Notes: generated by a model from the sequence alone, not told the origin. 64,000 nt of DNA from Micromonospora sp. WMMD1102 (GCF_029626265.1 NZ_JARUBN010000001.1:6017001-6081000), one strand, 5' to 3'. Counted from the first letter of the stretch, positions 34,805 to 43,429 are shown. Numbers and translations are program-made.

Positions 34805-37033
34805 ATGTCGCACGGCGAGGAACTGTTCGCCCTGAACGGGGACGTGGCTACGGAGCCGAGCTTCGAGCCGGCCTTCCGGGGCTACGACAAAGGCCAGGTG
34901 GAGCGGTACGTCGCTCGCGCCGAGAACGAGATCGCCACCCTGGCGGCCCAGCGCGAGCACGCGTACACCCAGATCCACAATCTGGCCGGACAGGTCGAGG
35001 TGCTGCAACGCGACCTGGCGGCGGTACGCCGGCAGGTCGGCGTTGTCGACCGGGCGTCGTTCCGGCACCTCGGTCCGGTGGTCGAACAGATCCTGACCCT
35101 CGCCGAGGAACAGGCCGAGATCATCCACCGGGACACCATCCAGGAGATCGAGGCCCGGCGGGCCGAGGCGGAGCAGGTCCTCGAGGACGCCCGTCAGCAG
35201 GCCGCCGACGCACTGCGCGACTTCGAACTCGCCCTCGCCGCCCGCCGCGCCGAGGAGGACAAGGTCAACACGGCCCGCCGGGCCGAGGCGGACGCCGCCG
35301 TCGCCGCCGCCGCCGAGGAGGCCACCCGGCTCCGCGAGGCCGGGCAGGCCGCCTTCGAGAAGGCCAAGCAGGAAGGTTCCGAGTTGCGCAACCGGGCCGC
35401 CGAGGAGGCGAACCGGCTCCGCGAGGCGAGTCAGGCGGCGCACGCCAAGGCCGTGCAGGAGGCGAAGCAGCTGCGGGACACCGCCGAGGAGGAGGCGACC
35501 CGGCTCACCGAGCTGACCAACCAGCAGGCCCGGGAGCTGACCGAGCGGACCGAGCGGGAGAGCCAGCAGGTTGTCGAACGGGCCCGCCAGGAGTCGGCCC
35601 GGCTGCGGCACGCGGCCCAGCACGAGGCCAACCGGCTGCGCGACGCCGCCCAGCAGGAGGCGACCCGGCTGCGCGAGGCCGGGCAGGCGGCACACGTCAA
35701 GGCCCAGCAGGAGGCGCAGCGGCTCACCGACGCGGCCAGCCAGGAGGCCGACCGCGTGATCGAGCTGGCCAAGCAGGAGGCCACCAAGCTGCGCGAGGCC
35801 GGCCAGGGGCTGCACGCGAAGGCCAAGCACGAGGCGACCCAGCTCCGCGAGGCCGGGCAGGCGGCGCACGACAAGGCCAAGCAGGAGGCGACCCGGATCA
35901 ACGAGGAGACCGCCGAGTACGTCCGCACGTCCCGGGCCGACGTCGAGGAGTACGCCCAGAAGGTGCGGGCGGAGACGCAGCAGGAGCTGGGTGCCTGGCG
36001 CTCCGGCGTCGAGCAGGAGCTGAACCGGCGCCGTACCACCGCCGAGTCGGAGATCGCCGCCCAGCGCAGCGCGGCCGAGCAGGAACTCGCCGCCGGCCGG
36101 GCCGCGCTGGAGGAGGAACTCGCCGCCTACCGGGCCGGCGCCGACCGGGAGTTCAACCAGCGCACCTCCGAGCTGGAGCAGCAGTTCGCGCAACGGCAGG
36201 CGGAACTCGACGAGCAGGTCGAGCAGCGGCGCGCGGAGCTGGAGGAGTCCTACCAGACCCGCCGGGCGGAGATCGAGGGCGGCGCCGACCGGGTCCGCCA
36301 GGAGGCCGACGAGTACGCCGAGCAGGTGCGCCGGGAGGCCGACGAGCACGCCGTGCGGATCCGCCAGGAGGCCGAGGAGCGGCTCGCCGAGTTGCAGCGG
36401 CAGGCGGACGAGCAGGCGACGACGTCCCGCCGGCAGTTCGAGGAGTACATGGCCACCGCACAGCAGCACCTGGCCACCACCCAGCAGCACCTGGCGAGTA
36501 CCCAGCAGGAGGCGGTCGCCGGCCGGCAGCAGTTGGCCGAGGTGATGCAGGAGATCGCCGAGGCCCAGCAGGCACTCGCCGACATCCGCCAGGAGACTGT
36601 CGCGTCCCGCCAGGAGTCCGACCGGATCCAGCGGCAACTCGCCACCGCCCAGGCCCAGCTCGCCGGCGAGCAGGACCGGCTGACCGGCACGGAGCAGTCG
36701 GCGCAGCAGGCCGAGCAGCAGTTGGCACAGGCCGAGGCGGACATGCAGCAGATCGTCGAGGCCGCCGCCGAGCAGGTCGCCGCCGACCTGCACGCCGGAT
36801 CGGCCGGCGACGGCAAGGCCGGGACGACCCGGGTGACCGAGCCGGTGACCGCCGGCGCCGACGGCGCGGGCATCGACGGCGAGCCGACGGTGGCGGCGGT
36901 GCCCGGCACCGGTGGCCGGGAGCCGATGCCGACCCGGATCACCAGCACCGGCGACTCCGGCAAGCGCAACGCCAAACCGAAGGTCGAGGACCAGGGCACC
37001 AAGTCGAACAAGGTAACCGTCGACTCGGAGTAG
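34805..37033 (+). CDS. Large DivIVA-domain coiled-coil protein (Scy-like), second of pair
   Basis: 742 residues. The N terminus has the same DivIVA-type motif (EPAFRGYDKGQVERYVARAE), a loop near residue 85 (FRHLGPVVEQILTLAEEQAE) matching the first protein, then coiled coil to about residue 660. Residues about 170-370 hold repeated blocks of the type EATRLREAGQAAHxKA with conserved Arg-Glu-Ala spacing, which suggests internal tandem growth of the gene. The last 80 residues are disordered. The layout resembles Streptomyces Scy, a tip scaffold for hyphal growth, though this protein is shorter than Scy (about 1300 residues). The 3' end of the gene with its stop is duplicated in tandem. Confidence 0.75.
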   Translation: MSHGEELFALNGDVATEPSFEPAFRGYDKGQVERYVARAENEIATLAAQREHAYTQIHNLAGQVEVLQRDLAAVRRQVGVVDRASFRHLGPVVEQILTLAEEQAEIIHRDTIQEIEARRAEAEQVLEDARQQAADALRDFELALAARRAEEDKVNTARRAEADAAVAAAAEEATRLREAGQAAFEKAKQEGSELRNRAAEEANRLREASQAAHAKAVQEAKQLRDTAEEEATRLTELTNQQARELTERTERESQQVVERARQESARLRHAAQHEANRLRDAAQQEATRLREAGQAAHVKAQQEAQRLTDAASQEADRVIELAKQEATKLREAGQGLHAKAKHEATQLREAGQAAHDKAKQEATRINEETAEYVRTSRADVEEYAQKVRAETQQELGAWRSGVEQELNRRRTTAESEIAAQRSAAEQELAAGRAALEEELAAYRAGADREFNQRTSELEQQFAQRQAELDEQVEQRRAELEESYQTRRAEIEGGADRVRQEADEYAEQVRREADEHAVRIRQEAEERLAELQRQADEQATTSRRQFEEYMATAQQHLATTQQHLASTQQEAVAGRQQLAEVMQEIAEAQQALADIRQETVASRQESDRIQRQLATAQAQLAGEQDRLTGTEQSAQQAEQQLAQAEADMQQIVEAAAEQVAADLHAGSAGDGKAGTTRVTEPVTAGADGAGIDGEPTVAAVPGTGGREPMPTRITSTGDSGKRNAKPKVEDQGTKSNKVTVDSE

Positions 37034-37067
37034 CCACCGTCGACTCGGAGTAGCCACCGACTCGGAG
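37016..37067 (+). repeat. Tandem 20-bp duplication spanning a stop codon
   Basis: ACCGTCGACTCGGAGTAGCC occurs at 37016-37035 (end of the coiled-coil gene, TAG at 37031-37033) and again at 37036-37055, followed by a decayed third copy to 37067. Same kind of event as at meaB. Confidence 0.9.
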
Positions 37068-37178
37068 CGATTTCCACCGACCCGGAGTAGTCGCCGACGC
37101 GGCCCGACCGGTGTTGTCGCGCACGTTGCCAGGGCCCGTTAGCCTCTGCCGAGACGATCGGTCGGCGGGAGGTCCGGG

Positions 37179-38414
37179 GTGGGCAACGAGCAGCCATCGG
37201 CGCACGACGAGCAGCACGACGCCGCCCCCACGGCGGCCCGGCCGACGAGAGCCGACCCGACGCCGGGCGTGCCCCGGCAGGTCGAACCGGGCTACGACGA
37301 GTCGGCGGGCACGGCACCGCAGGACAGCGGGCCGGACGGTGCGGAGGCGGCGGGGACGGCCGAGGGTGGGCGGTTCGGTCGGCCCGGTCAGCCGCTGCGG
37401 CTCAGCCCGTTCCTGGTCGGACTCACCGGCGGGCTGGGCGTGCTGCTGGCGTACACGATATTCCTCGCGGTCCGCAACGCCGGCTCGGTGCTGGTGCTGG
37501 TCTTCATCGCGCTCTTCCTGGCGATCGGGCTGCACCCGGCGGTGGTCCGGCTGCGCGACTGGGGGCTGCCCCGGGGCCTGGCCGTGGCGGCGGTGACTCT
37601 GACCCTGCTCGCCGTCCTCACAGGCGCGGTCTACGCGCTGGTCCCGCCGATCGTCAGCCAGACCGGTGAGCTGATCGGGCAGGTGCCCGACTATGTCGGT
37701 CAACTGCGCCGCAGCGCCACCGTGAACGAGCTGATTGAGCAGTACGACCTGGCAGGCAAGATCGAGTCGGCGGCCACCACCGAGAACATCACCCGGGCGC
37801 TCGGCGGTGTCTTCGGGGCGGCCGGGTTCGTCTTCGGCGCCGTCTTCAACATCGTCACCGTGATCGTGCTGACCATCTACTTCATGGCCACCTTCGACCG
37901 GCTCCGCGATCTCGGCTACGGCCTGGTCCCGGCCACCCGGCGGGACCGGGTACGCCTGATCGGCGACGAGATCCTCGCCAAGGTCGGCGCGTACATGGTG
38001 GGTGCCCTCGCGATCGCCCTGCTGGCCGGGGTGAGCACGTTCGTCTTCGCGGTCGTCGTCGGGCTGGCGTACCCGTTCGCGCTCGCCGTGGTGGTGGCGA
38101 TCTGCGACCTGATCCCGCAGATCGGCGCCACCATCGGCGCGGTGGTGGTCAGCCTGGTCGGGTTCGCCGCCGACGTGCCGACCGGGATCGCCTGCGTGGT
38201 CTTCTTCCTGGTCTACCAGCAGGTGGAGAACTATCTCGTCTATCCCCGCGTGATGCGCCGGTCGGTGCAGGTGAACGACGTGGCGGCGATCGTCGCCGCG
38301 CTGCTCGGGGTGGCCCTGTTCGGCGTGATCGGCGCCCTGGTCGCCATCCCGGCGGTGGCCGCGATCCAACTCCTGCTCCGCGAGGTGGTCCTCCCCCGCC
38401 AACAACACCGCTGA
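37179..38414 (+). CDS. AI-2E family transporter (PF01594 permease)
   Basis: 411 residues. About 75 polar N-terminal residues precede seven or eight membrane segments, including VLVLVFIALFLAIGLHPAVV, GLAVAAVTLTLLAVLTGAVY, VTVIVLTIYFMATFDRLRDL, VGAYMVGALAIALLAG and LVYQQVENYLVYPRVM. The last is a signature of the family. Members include the Escherichia TqsA (autoinducer-2 export) and sodium/proton antiporters; the substrate here is unknown. The GTG at 37179 has GGGAGG upstream. It is a single-gene unit with no clear partner. Confidence 0.88.
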   Translation: MGNEQPSAHDEQHDAAPTAARPTRADPTPGVPRQVEPGYDESAGTAPQDSGPDGAEAAGTAEGGRFGRPGQPLRLSPFLVGLTGGLGVLLAYTIFLAVRNAGSVLVLVFIALFLAIGLHPAVVRLRDWGLPRGLAVAAVTLTLLAVLTGAVYALVPPIVSQTGELIGQVPDYVGQLRRSATVNELIEQYDLAGKIESAATTENITRALGGVFGAAGFVFGAVFNIVTVIVLTIYFMATFDRLRDLGYGLVPATRRDRVRLIGDEILAKVGAYMVGALAIALLAGVSTFVFAVVVGLAYPFALAVVVAICDLIPQIGATIGAVVVSLVGFAADVPTGIACVVFFLVYQQVENYLVYPRVMRRSVQVNDVAAIVAALLGVALFGVIGALVAIPAVAAIQLLLREVVLPRQQHR

Positions 38415-38485
38415 TCCTGGCCGCCGCCCGCTTCCGATCCGGCTTGAAGCCATGGGTGCCCGGGCAGAGCGTGGCCGGCTCGTCG

Positions 38486-38710
38486 TCAGGGCACGCCGTC
38501 CCAGCGGCCCTGGTTGGCGGGGCCGCGTCGGAAGCAGTGGCCGTGCCGTGCCTGCCAGCGCCGCAGCGTCGCCCGGAGCCTGTCCGCCTCGCCCCGGGCC
38601 GCGCCGACGGCACGGTACAGCTCGTCGCGTTCGGCGGCGAAGGCGCGCAGCAGTGCGTACACGTCCTGGTTCGGCGGCGGTCGGTCGTCCGGTCCGGGGT
38701 GCTCAGCCAT
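38486..38710 (-). CDS. Small hypothetical protein, coupled to the gene upstream
   Basis: 74 residues. It is helical at 15-55 (YALLRAFAAERDELYRAVGAARGEADRLRATLRRW) with a tail containing HGHCFRRG. The ATG at 38710 overlaps the stop of the gene before it by 8 bases (ATGGCTGA), suggesting translational coupling. No family recognised. The composition is protein-like, but so short a gene could be a chance frame. Confidence 0.5.
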   Translation of the reverse strand: MAEHPGPDDRPPPNQDVYALLRAFAAERDELYRAVGAARGEADRLRATLRRWQARHGHCFRRGPANQGRWDGVP

Positions 38711-39845
38711 CGCAGTCGCGGTCCCGGTCGATGGGCTCGGCCGTCAGCCGGGCCGGGCCGGCGGTCAGGGCGAGCTCGACCACCTCGGCCCGGAATGCCG
38801 CCCGGTCGCTGCGGGTGAGGCGTTCGTCGCCGAGTAGGTCCACCAGCAGCAGGGTCTGGAGGAGGGTCAGCCGGACCGGGTCGACCACCGGCGGGGGTGC
38901 CTCGCCCAGCGCGGCTCGGATCAGCTCGATGACGACCTCGGGCGGCACTTCCCCGCTGCCGCCGTCGTAGCGGGCGTGCATCCGGGCGGCGAGCCGCCGT
39001 ACCGTTCGGCGGTCCCGGCCGGGGATCAGCCGCCGGTCGACGGCGACGACCACGGCGGCGGCCAGCGCGTCGGCGTAGCCGTCGAGGACCTGCGCCCGGC
39101 GATACAGGTCGAGGCGGTCGGCGTACCAGATCGGGTTGCCCTGGGTGAGCAGGAGCATGCTCCGCAGGCAGTCGTCGAAGAATGCGGCGTCGGTACACGG
39201 GCGGAGTAACCGCACCCCGCCGGAGGCCCGGAAGCCGCGCCCCGCGTGCCAGGCCACCCGACGCCATGACGGCACCCGCAGGTGCTCCGGCGCGGGCGGG
39301 TCGTGCGGCCGGCGACCGGCCGCGCCCACCAGCCGACCCGCCAGCCGCGCGCCGAAACCCACGCTGTCGGGTGGATACCAGGTCGCCTGCGCGAGAGCGA
39401 CGGTCCGCGCGGTCCGGCCGGGCGTCGGGTCCACCCCGGAAACCGCTATCGCGTACGTCGACAGCGCGGCGCTGCCCTGCTGCATCCGCGCGGTCAGCTC
39501 GTCGATCACCCCGGCGCCCTGCCGGAGGTCCGCCAACGCAGTGACCGGCAGCGCTGCGTGTGTTGGTTCGGCGGTGCAGGTGTCGATCCGTTGCCGCAGC
39601 TCGATCAGGCCAACGATGCTGACGCGTACCCCGTCGGTGGCCGCGCCGAGAGCGGTGACCACGTCTTCGAGGCAGCCGATCGGGGCGGCCCCGGGCAGCC
39701 GGCGCAGCTCGGCCACCCCGCCGGACAGCCACCGCTGGGCCCGGTCGGCCAACTCCAGCGCGGCGGTCCAGTGCCGCAGCGCCCGCGCCGGCAGTGGATG
39801 CGTCGATCCGGCCGTCGCCGCCCGCGCCCGGCTGAGGTTCAGCAC
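38703..39845 (-). CDS. Hypothetical helical protein, probably frameshifted at its 5' end
   Basis: The intact frame from a GTG at 39845 gives 380 residues with no recognised domain; Leu/Ala/Arg-rich helices dominate, and PSWRRVAWHAGRGFRASGG and MLLLTQGNPIWYADRLDLYR are its most distinctive segments. This frame continues upstream as a good helix (ELARSVEHSVEELRQAYARL) but has no start there. A better start, ATG at 39948 with GAGGTG upstream, reads MTSIGNLSEDEAEE in another frame and joins this helix if one base near 39906 is removed. So the real protein is probably about 414 residues and the copy shown has a one-base frameshift. Whether this is a mutation or a sequencing error is unknown. Confidence 0.6.
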   Translation of the reverse strand: MLNLSRARAATAGSTHPLPARALRHWTAALELADRAQRWLSGGVAELRRLPGAAPIGCLEDVVTALGAATDGVRVSIVGLIELRQRIDTCTAEPTHAALPVTALADLRQGAGVIDELTARMQQGSAALSTYAIAVSGVDPTPGRTARTVALAQATWYPPDSVGFGARLAGRLVGAAGRRPHDPPAPEHLRVPSWRRVAWHAGRGFRASGGVRLLRPCTDAAFFDDCLRSMLLLTQGNPIWYADRLDLYRRAQVLDGYADALAAAVVVAVDRRLIPGRDRRTVRRLAARMHARYDGGSGEVPPEVVIELIRAALGEAPPPVVDPVRLTLLQTLLLVDLLGDERLTRSDRAAFRAEVVELALTAGPARLTAEPIDRDRDCDG

Positions 39846-39948
39846 CAGCCGGGCGTACGCCTGCCGCAGTTCCTCGACGCTGTGCTCGACCGAGCGGGCC
39901 AGCTCGCTCCTCCGCCTCGTCCTCGGACAGGTTCCCGATCGACGTCAT

Positions 39949-40261
39949 CCGGCCCACCTCACGAGGTTGTCCCTTCCTGCCACTCGTTGGAGCAGGTGCC
40001 GCACGCTGACCCACTACCACCGTCGCGTATCTGCGGCGCATGGATACTCACCGATTCCGGCGTGGAATTTCCGTCAGGACGGCAGAGCGATTGCCGTCCT
40101 GACGGGGCTGGCCGCCAGGTTTTGCCGAACCAAGGGGCTAGCCGTGACCAACCCCCATCACAGGGTGACGTAGGTAAATCCCGATGCGGCCTTCCTTCCT
40201 ACGTCACTTGCTGACTCAATCTGGTCGTGATCGAATGGCAGGGCCGAACCAAGGGGATGCC
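39949..40261. other. Divergent regulatory region
   Basis: 313 bases between the frameshifted hypothetical gene and the GntR gene, AT-richer than average. It holds a 10-bp inverted repeat (40165-40207). GCCGAACCAAGGGG occurs twice, at 40124-40137 and 40243-40256, each followed by a start codon (GTG of a 9-codon frame at 40143-40172, and ATG of gntR). Confidence 0.5.
40165..40207. promoter_or_regulatory. Inverted repeat upstream of the GntR gene (candidate operator)
   Basis: GTGACGTAGG (40165-40174) and CCTACGTCAC (40198-40207) are perfect inverted repeats separated by 23 bases. They lie 55-97 bases upstream of the GntR start, in an AT-richer region, as expected of an autoregulatory site. Alternatively they form an mRNA hairpin. 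Confidence 0.5.
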
Positions 40262-40483
40262 ATGCCCTCTGCACCTGCCGAATACCGAAGAATCGCGGAC
40301 GCACTGACCGCCAAGATCAAGAGCGGCGAGCTGGCGCCGGGCACGAAGCTGCCTAGCACTACCGAGCTGGCCGAGCAGTTCGGCGTCAGTGTGGCGACCG
40401 CTTATCGCGCCGTGTCACTCCTACATGACCGCGAACTCGTACTCGGACAGCCCGGTCGCGGGGTGTACGTAGCCGAAGAGTGA
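40262..40483 (+). CDS. Mini GntR-type regulator (winged helix only)
   Basis: 73 residues that consist only of the GntR winged helix-turn-helix: YRRIADALTAKIKSGELAPG, then KLPSTTELAEQFGVSVATAY and LVLGQPGRGVYVAEE. The usual effector-binding domain is absent. Such short GntR proteins are common in actinomycetes, including on integrative elements, but no element is seen here. AAGGGG precedes the ATG. The perfect inverted repeat upstream suggests self-regulation. The gene just upstream on the other strand is the frameshifted hypothetical; downstream begins the polysaccharide locus. Confidence 0.85.
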   Translation: MPSAPAEYRRIADALTAKIKSGELAPGTKLPSTTELAEQFGVSVATAYRAVSLLHDRELVLGQPGRGVYVAEE

Positions 40484-40757
40484 CCAACACCTGTCTCTCA
40501 GCCCGCCGACCAGTAGCTTCTGTCCGTAATCCGTCTGAATCGAGAATAGTAACCCGTTCGACACGGCTTGTAGTATTCATTTCACGGCCAGTAGATCGCG
40601 GCGATCGGACCGCACCCATCCTGAGCTGGGAGAGTGCACGATCGCCCCGCGCGCCGGTTCGGGGGGAGCCGACGCGGCGGCCGGACCGGCGGTGGGCGCC
40701 TCGTCGCGCACGAGCGATAGCCCCCGCCCGTGTGCGACGTGCCCGTGGGGGGTAGCC

Positions 40758-42104
40758 GTGACCGACACCAACGCCGGACCTCCGATCGAGCCAGCGAAAC
40801 TCGTCCGCCCAGCACAGCCCGCCCGACGCCGCGCCGTCCTGGTCGGGGTCTTCGGCGTCACGGCGGTGCTCCTCGCCGCCAGCGGCTATCTCGTGCTCAC
40901 CGTCGCGGGTCGGCCGGTCCGGGCCGAGCCGATGGTGCTCGACCAACCCGCCTCCGTCCTCTGGGGACAGACGGTCAACCGTCCGATCGAGGTGGCGGCC
41001 GACAACGTCACCATCCGGCGGGTGAAGGTACGCACCGGTGGCGCCGCCGCCATCGTGATCCGGCCGGGGGTGCTCGGCACCCTGATCGAGGACACCGAGA
41101 TCCGCTGCACCTCGGCCGGTACCGACGGTGTGGTGCCGGGCGGATACTCGGCGTTGCGGGTCCGGGTCGACGGCTGCCGCCAGGCGTTCCGGCAGACCGA
41201 CGACAACCCAGCCACAATCGTCGAGTCGGCGCAGGACGGGAAGCCGTACCGGGGCGGGGTGCCGGGCTCGACCGGGTCGGTGCCACCGCCGGCCCCTGAT
41301 CCGGACTCCCGGGCGATGGCGGAACGACCGCCGTACGCGCCGGCCGCCGCGCCGCCCACCCCGATCACGTACTGGCCGGGCCCGACGAACACCGGCGTGC
41401 CGGCCGGTACGGCGCTGCGCAACTCAGGATCGCTCAGCCTGCGTACCGCCGGGCAGGTGGTGAGCGGGCTGAACATCGTCGGCTGCGTCACCGTGGCCGC
41501 CGCGAACGTGCAGATCCTGCGCTCCCGGATCACCTGCAACAGCACGACATACTCGATCCGGACGCTGCCCGGGACGAGCAACCTGCTGATCCAGGACGTC
41601 GAGATCAACGGCATGGCGAAGAACTCCGCCTCGATCTGCTGTAGCGACTACACGCTGCGCCGGGGCAACGTCTACAACATGATCGACGGCCCGCGGCTGG
41701 CCAGCAACACCCGGGTCTTCGACTCGTACATCCACAGCCTGACCCGGGTCGCCGGCTCGCACAACGACGTGTTGCAGAGCACCGGCGGGAACAACATCCT
41801 CATCCGGCACAACACGCTGCTGTCGTACAACCCGGTGACCCGGGACCCATTCAACTCGTGCCTCACCATCGGTTCGGAGACCGCGCCGTCGCTTACCAAC
41901 CTGACCTTCGAGGACAACTACTGCAACGGCGGCAACTACTCGATCGGGATTAGCCCCCGGCTGGTCGGCTCGAGCATCCTGTTCAAGAACAACAAGTACG
42001 GCCGCGACTACCGGTACGGCGTGGTCTCCGGCTGGAACCGGGCCGGGGTCACCTGGGACCGGCCCACGAACGTCTACTTCGACAACGGCCGCCCCGTGGT
42101 CTGA
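40758..42104 (+). CDS. Membrane-anchored right-handed beta-helix protein
   Basis: 448 residues from the GTG at 40758 (GGGGGGTAG upstream). One N-terminal membrane helix lies at about 26-48 after Arg-rich ARRR. Two parallel beta-helix portions follow: a first part with NVTIRRVKVRTGG and TLIEDTEIRC, then a Pro-rich spacer (about 150-200), then NVQILRSRITC, LLIQDVEINGM, NILIRHNTLL and LTFEDNYCNGG. This fold is typical of polysaccharide lyases, epimerases and C5-mannuronan-type enzymes. No catalytic set could be recognised. It is the gene next to the polysaccharide operons and may act on that polymer outside the membrane. Confidence 0.78.
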   Translation: MTDTNAGPPIEPAKLVRPAQPARRRAVLVGVFGVTAVLLAASGYLVLTVAGRPVRAEPMVLDQPASVLWGQTVNRPIEVAADNVTIRRVKVRTGGAAAIVIRPGVLGTLIEDTEIRCTSAGTDGVVPGGYSALRVRVDGCRQAFRQTDDNPATIVESAQDGKPYRGGVPGSTGSVPPPAPDPDSRAMAERPPYAPAAAPPTPITYWPGPTNTGVPAGTALRNSGSLSLRTAGQVVSGLNIVGCVTVAAANVQILRSRITCNSTTYSIRTLPGTSNLLIQDVEINGMAKNSASICCSDYTLRRGNVYNMIDGPRLASNTRVFDSYIHSLTRVAGSHNDVLQSTGGNNILIRHNTLLSYNPVTRDPFNSCLTIGSETAPSLTNLTFEDNYCNGGNYSIGISPRLVGSSILFKNNKYGRDYRYGVVSGWNRAGVTWDRPTNVYFDNGRPVV

Positions 42105-42110
42105 GGTGTG

Positions 42111-42158
42111 AGGAAGGGCCCCCGCATCTACCAAAAACGATAAGAAGGGGCCCTTCCT
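42111..42158. terminator. Bidirectional palindromic terminator, copy 2 (carries a TAA stop)
   Basis: AGGAAGGGCCCC (42111-42122) pairs with GGGGCCCTTCCT (42147-42158) around a 24-base loop. It lies between convergent genes; the TAA stop of the minus-strand gene (42158-42160) starts at its right edge. Nearly the same stem as at 30902-30949. Confidence 0.85.
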
Positions 42159-43429
42159 TACTGGGGTTGGTAGGGCTGGAGGACGGCCGGTTCGCGCAGC
42201 CGCTTGCGGCCGATCCGGCGCAGGGTGCCGAGGGTGGAGCGCAGCTTCTCCGTGGTGGAGAGCTGCCGCCACCAGATGCCGGCCATCGGCAGGTTGCGCA
42301 GCCGGGGCGCCATCAGGCCGACGGCCCGCAGCGTGGTGATCCGCCCCCACACCGCGCCCCGGGCCCGGAGCAGGTTCGGCTGTGAGGCGGGCAGGATGCC
42401 GGCGGCCACCGGGGTCAGCACCAGTACGCCGGCCGCGACGGCGGCCTCGACCAGCCGTACGCCACGCTCGGTCCGGGCCAGCACCAGCGACTGCCCGGGG
42501 TCGTCGCCGGTCGGCCTGTACCACGGGTCGCCGACCGCCACGTCGGCGAACTCCCCGGTGTGGTCGGCACAGAGCGAGCAGCGCCACTGCCGGTGCTTCT
42601 GCAGGATGTCGCCCCACGACTCGGCGTAGCTGAGCTCACGTCGCCGCTCCGGTGGGTCGTCGACCAGCCGGGCCCGGGCCGAACCGGGCCAGCCGGCGCC
42701 CCGGTAGTGCACCGAGGCCAGCCGGGCCGGGTCGGTCACCCCGAGCCGCTCCAGCATCTCCAGGGTGCCCCGGGTGGTAGGCGTACCGGCGCAGAAGATC
42801 GCGATGGTCAGCCCGAGCTTGCGGTCCAGCTCCGGCCTGACCTGCCGGGCCATCCGGACCGCCGCCACGTCGCAGGGCTTGCCGACGAAGACGCACGGCC
42901 CTCCGGCCGCCTCGACGAGGTCCAGCCGGTCGCAGGGACTCGCCGGGGCGTACCGGGAGCCGGCGTTGGCCAGCAACTCGGCCGGGGTGCGGGACAGCCG
43001 GGTCTCGTTCAGGTACGGCACGTCGGGCCGGGCGCCGATGTGCAGTACCCCGGTCATTCCCTCGCCGGTCAGGCAGTGTCCGGCCAGTGCGGTCGCCACT
43101 CCGCCGCTGGAGCCGGCGTACCGGATCGCCGGGTCGGCGGCGTACCCCTCCCACAGGGCCCGGACCGGTCCCCAGGCCGGGCGCAGCTCGGCGATCTCGC
43201 CCGGCGCCGGCCGGCTGCTGCCGTGCCCCAGCCGCACCCCCGGACAGCAGTCCAATGCCGCCGCCGCGCCCCGCCCGCCGGAGCCGATCGGGGTGATCGG
43301 CAGCGGGCGCCGGCCGTGGTCGAGTACGTCGACCATCCGCACCTCGTCCGGCGCCAGGTACGCGCAGACTCCGCACCCGGTGCAGAGCTTGCCGGCCGCG
43401 ACGTCGTGCACGCTGCGGGGCCGTGCCAT
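42158..43429 (-). CDS. FrhB/FdhB-like Fe-S protein of polysaccharide loci (coenzyme F420 hydrogenase beta subunit family)
   Basis: 423 residues. An N-terminal cluster motif reads LCTGCGVCAYLAP: Cys16, Cys19 and Cys22 are present, but the fourth Cys of the classical CxxCxxCxxxCP is replaced by Ala. DCCPGV follows near residue 60. A C-terminal FrhB domain from about residue 85 has YAGSSGGVATALA, VFVGKPCDVAAVR, AIFCAGTPTTRGT and WRCSLCADHTGEFADVAVGD. Members of this family sit next to pyruvyltransferases in many exopolysaccharide loci, where their reaction is not established; a flavin/F420-linked reductive step is a reasonable guess. It is the last gene of the minus operon. Confidence 0.82.
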   Translation of the reverse strand: MARPRSVHDVAAGKLCTGCGVCAYLAPDEVRMVDVLDHGRRPLPITPIGSGGRGAAAALDCCPGVRLGHGSSRPAPGEIAELRPAWGPVRALWEGYAADPAIRYAGSSGGVATALAGHCLTGEGMTGVLHIGARPDVPYLNETRLSRTPAELLANAGSRYAPASPCDRLDLVEAAGGPCVFVGKPCDVAAVRMARQVRPELDRKLGLTIAIFCAGTPTTRGTLEMLERLGVTDPARLASVHYRGAGWPGSARARLVDDPPERRRELSYAESWGDILQKHRQWRCSLCADHTGEFADVAVGDPWYRPTGDDPGQSLVLARTERGVRLVEAAVAAGVLVLTPVAAGILPASQPNLLRARGAVWGRITTLRAVGLMAPRLRNLPMAGIWWRQLSTTEKLRSTLGTLRRIGRKRLREPAVLQPYQPQ

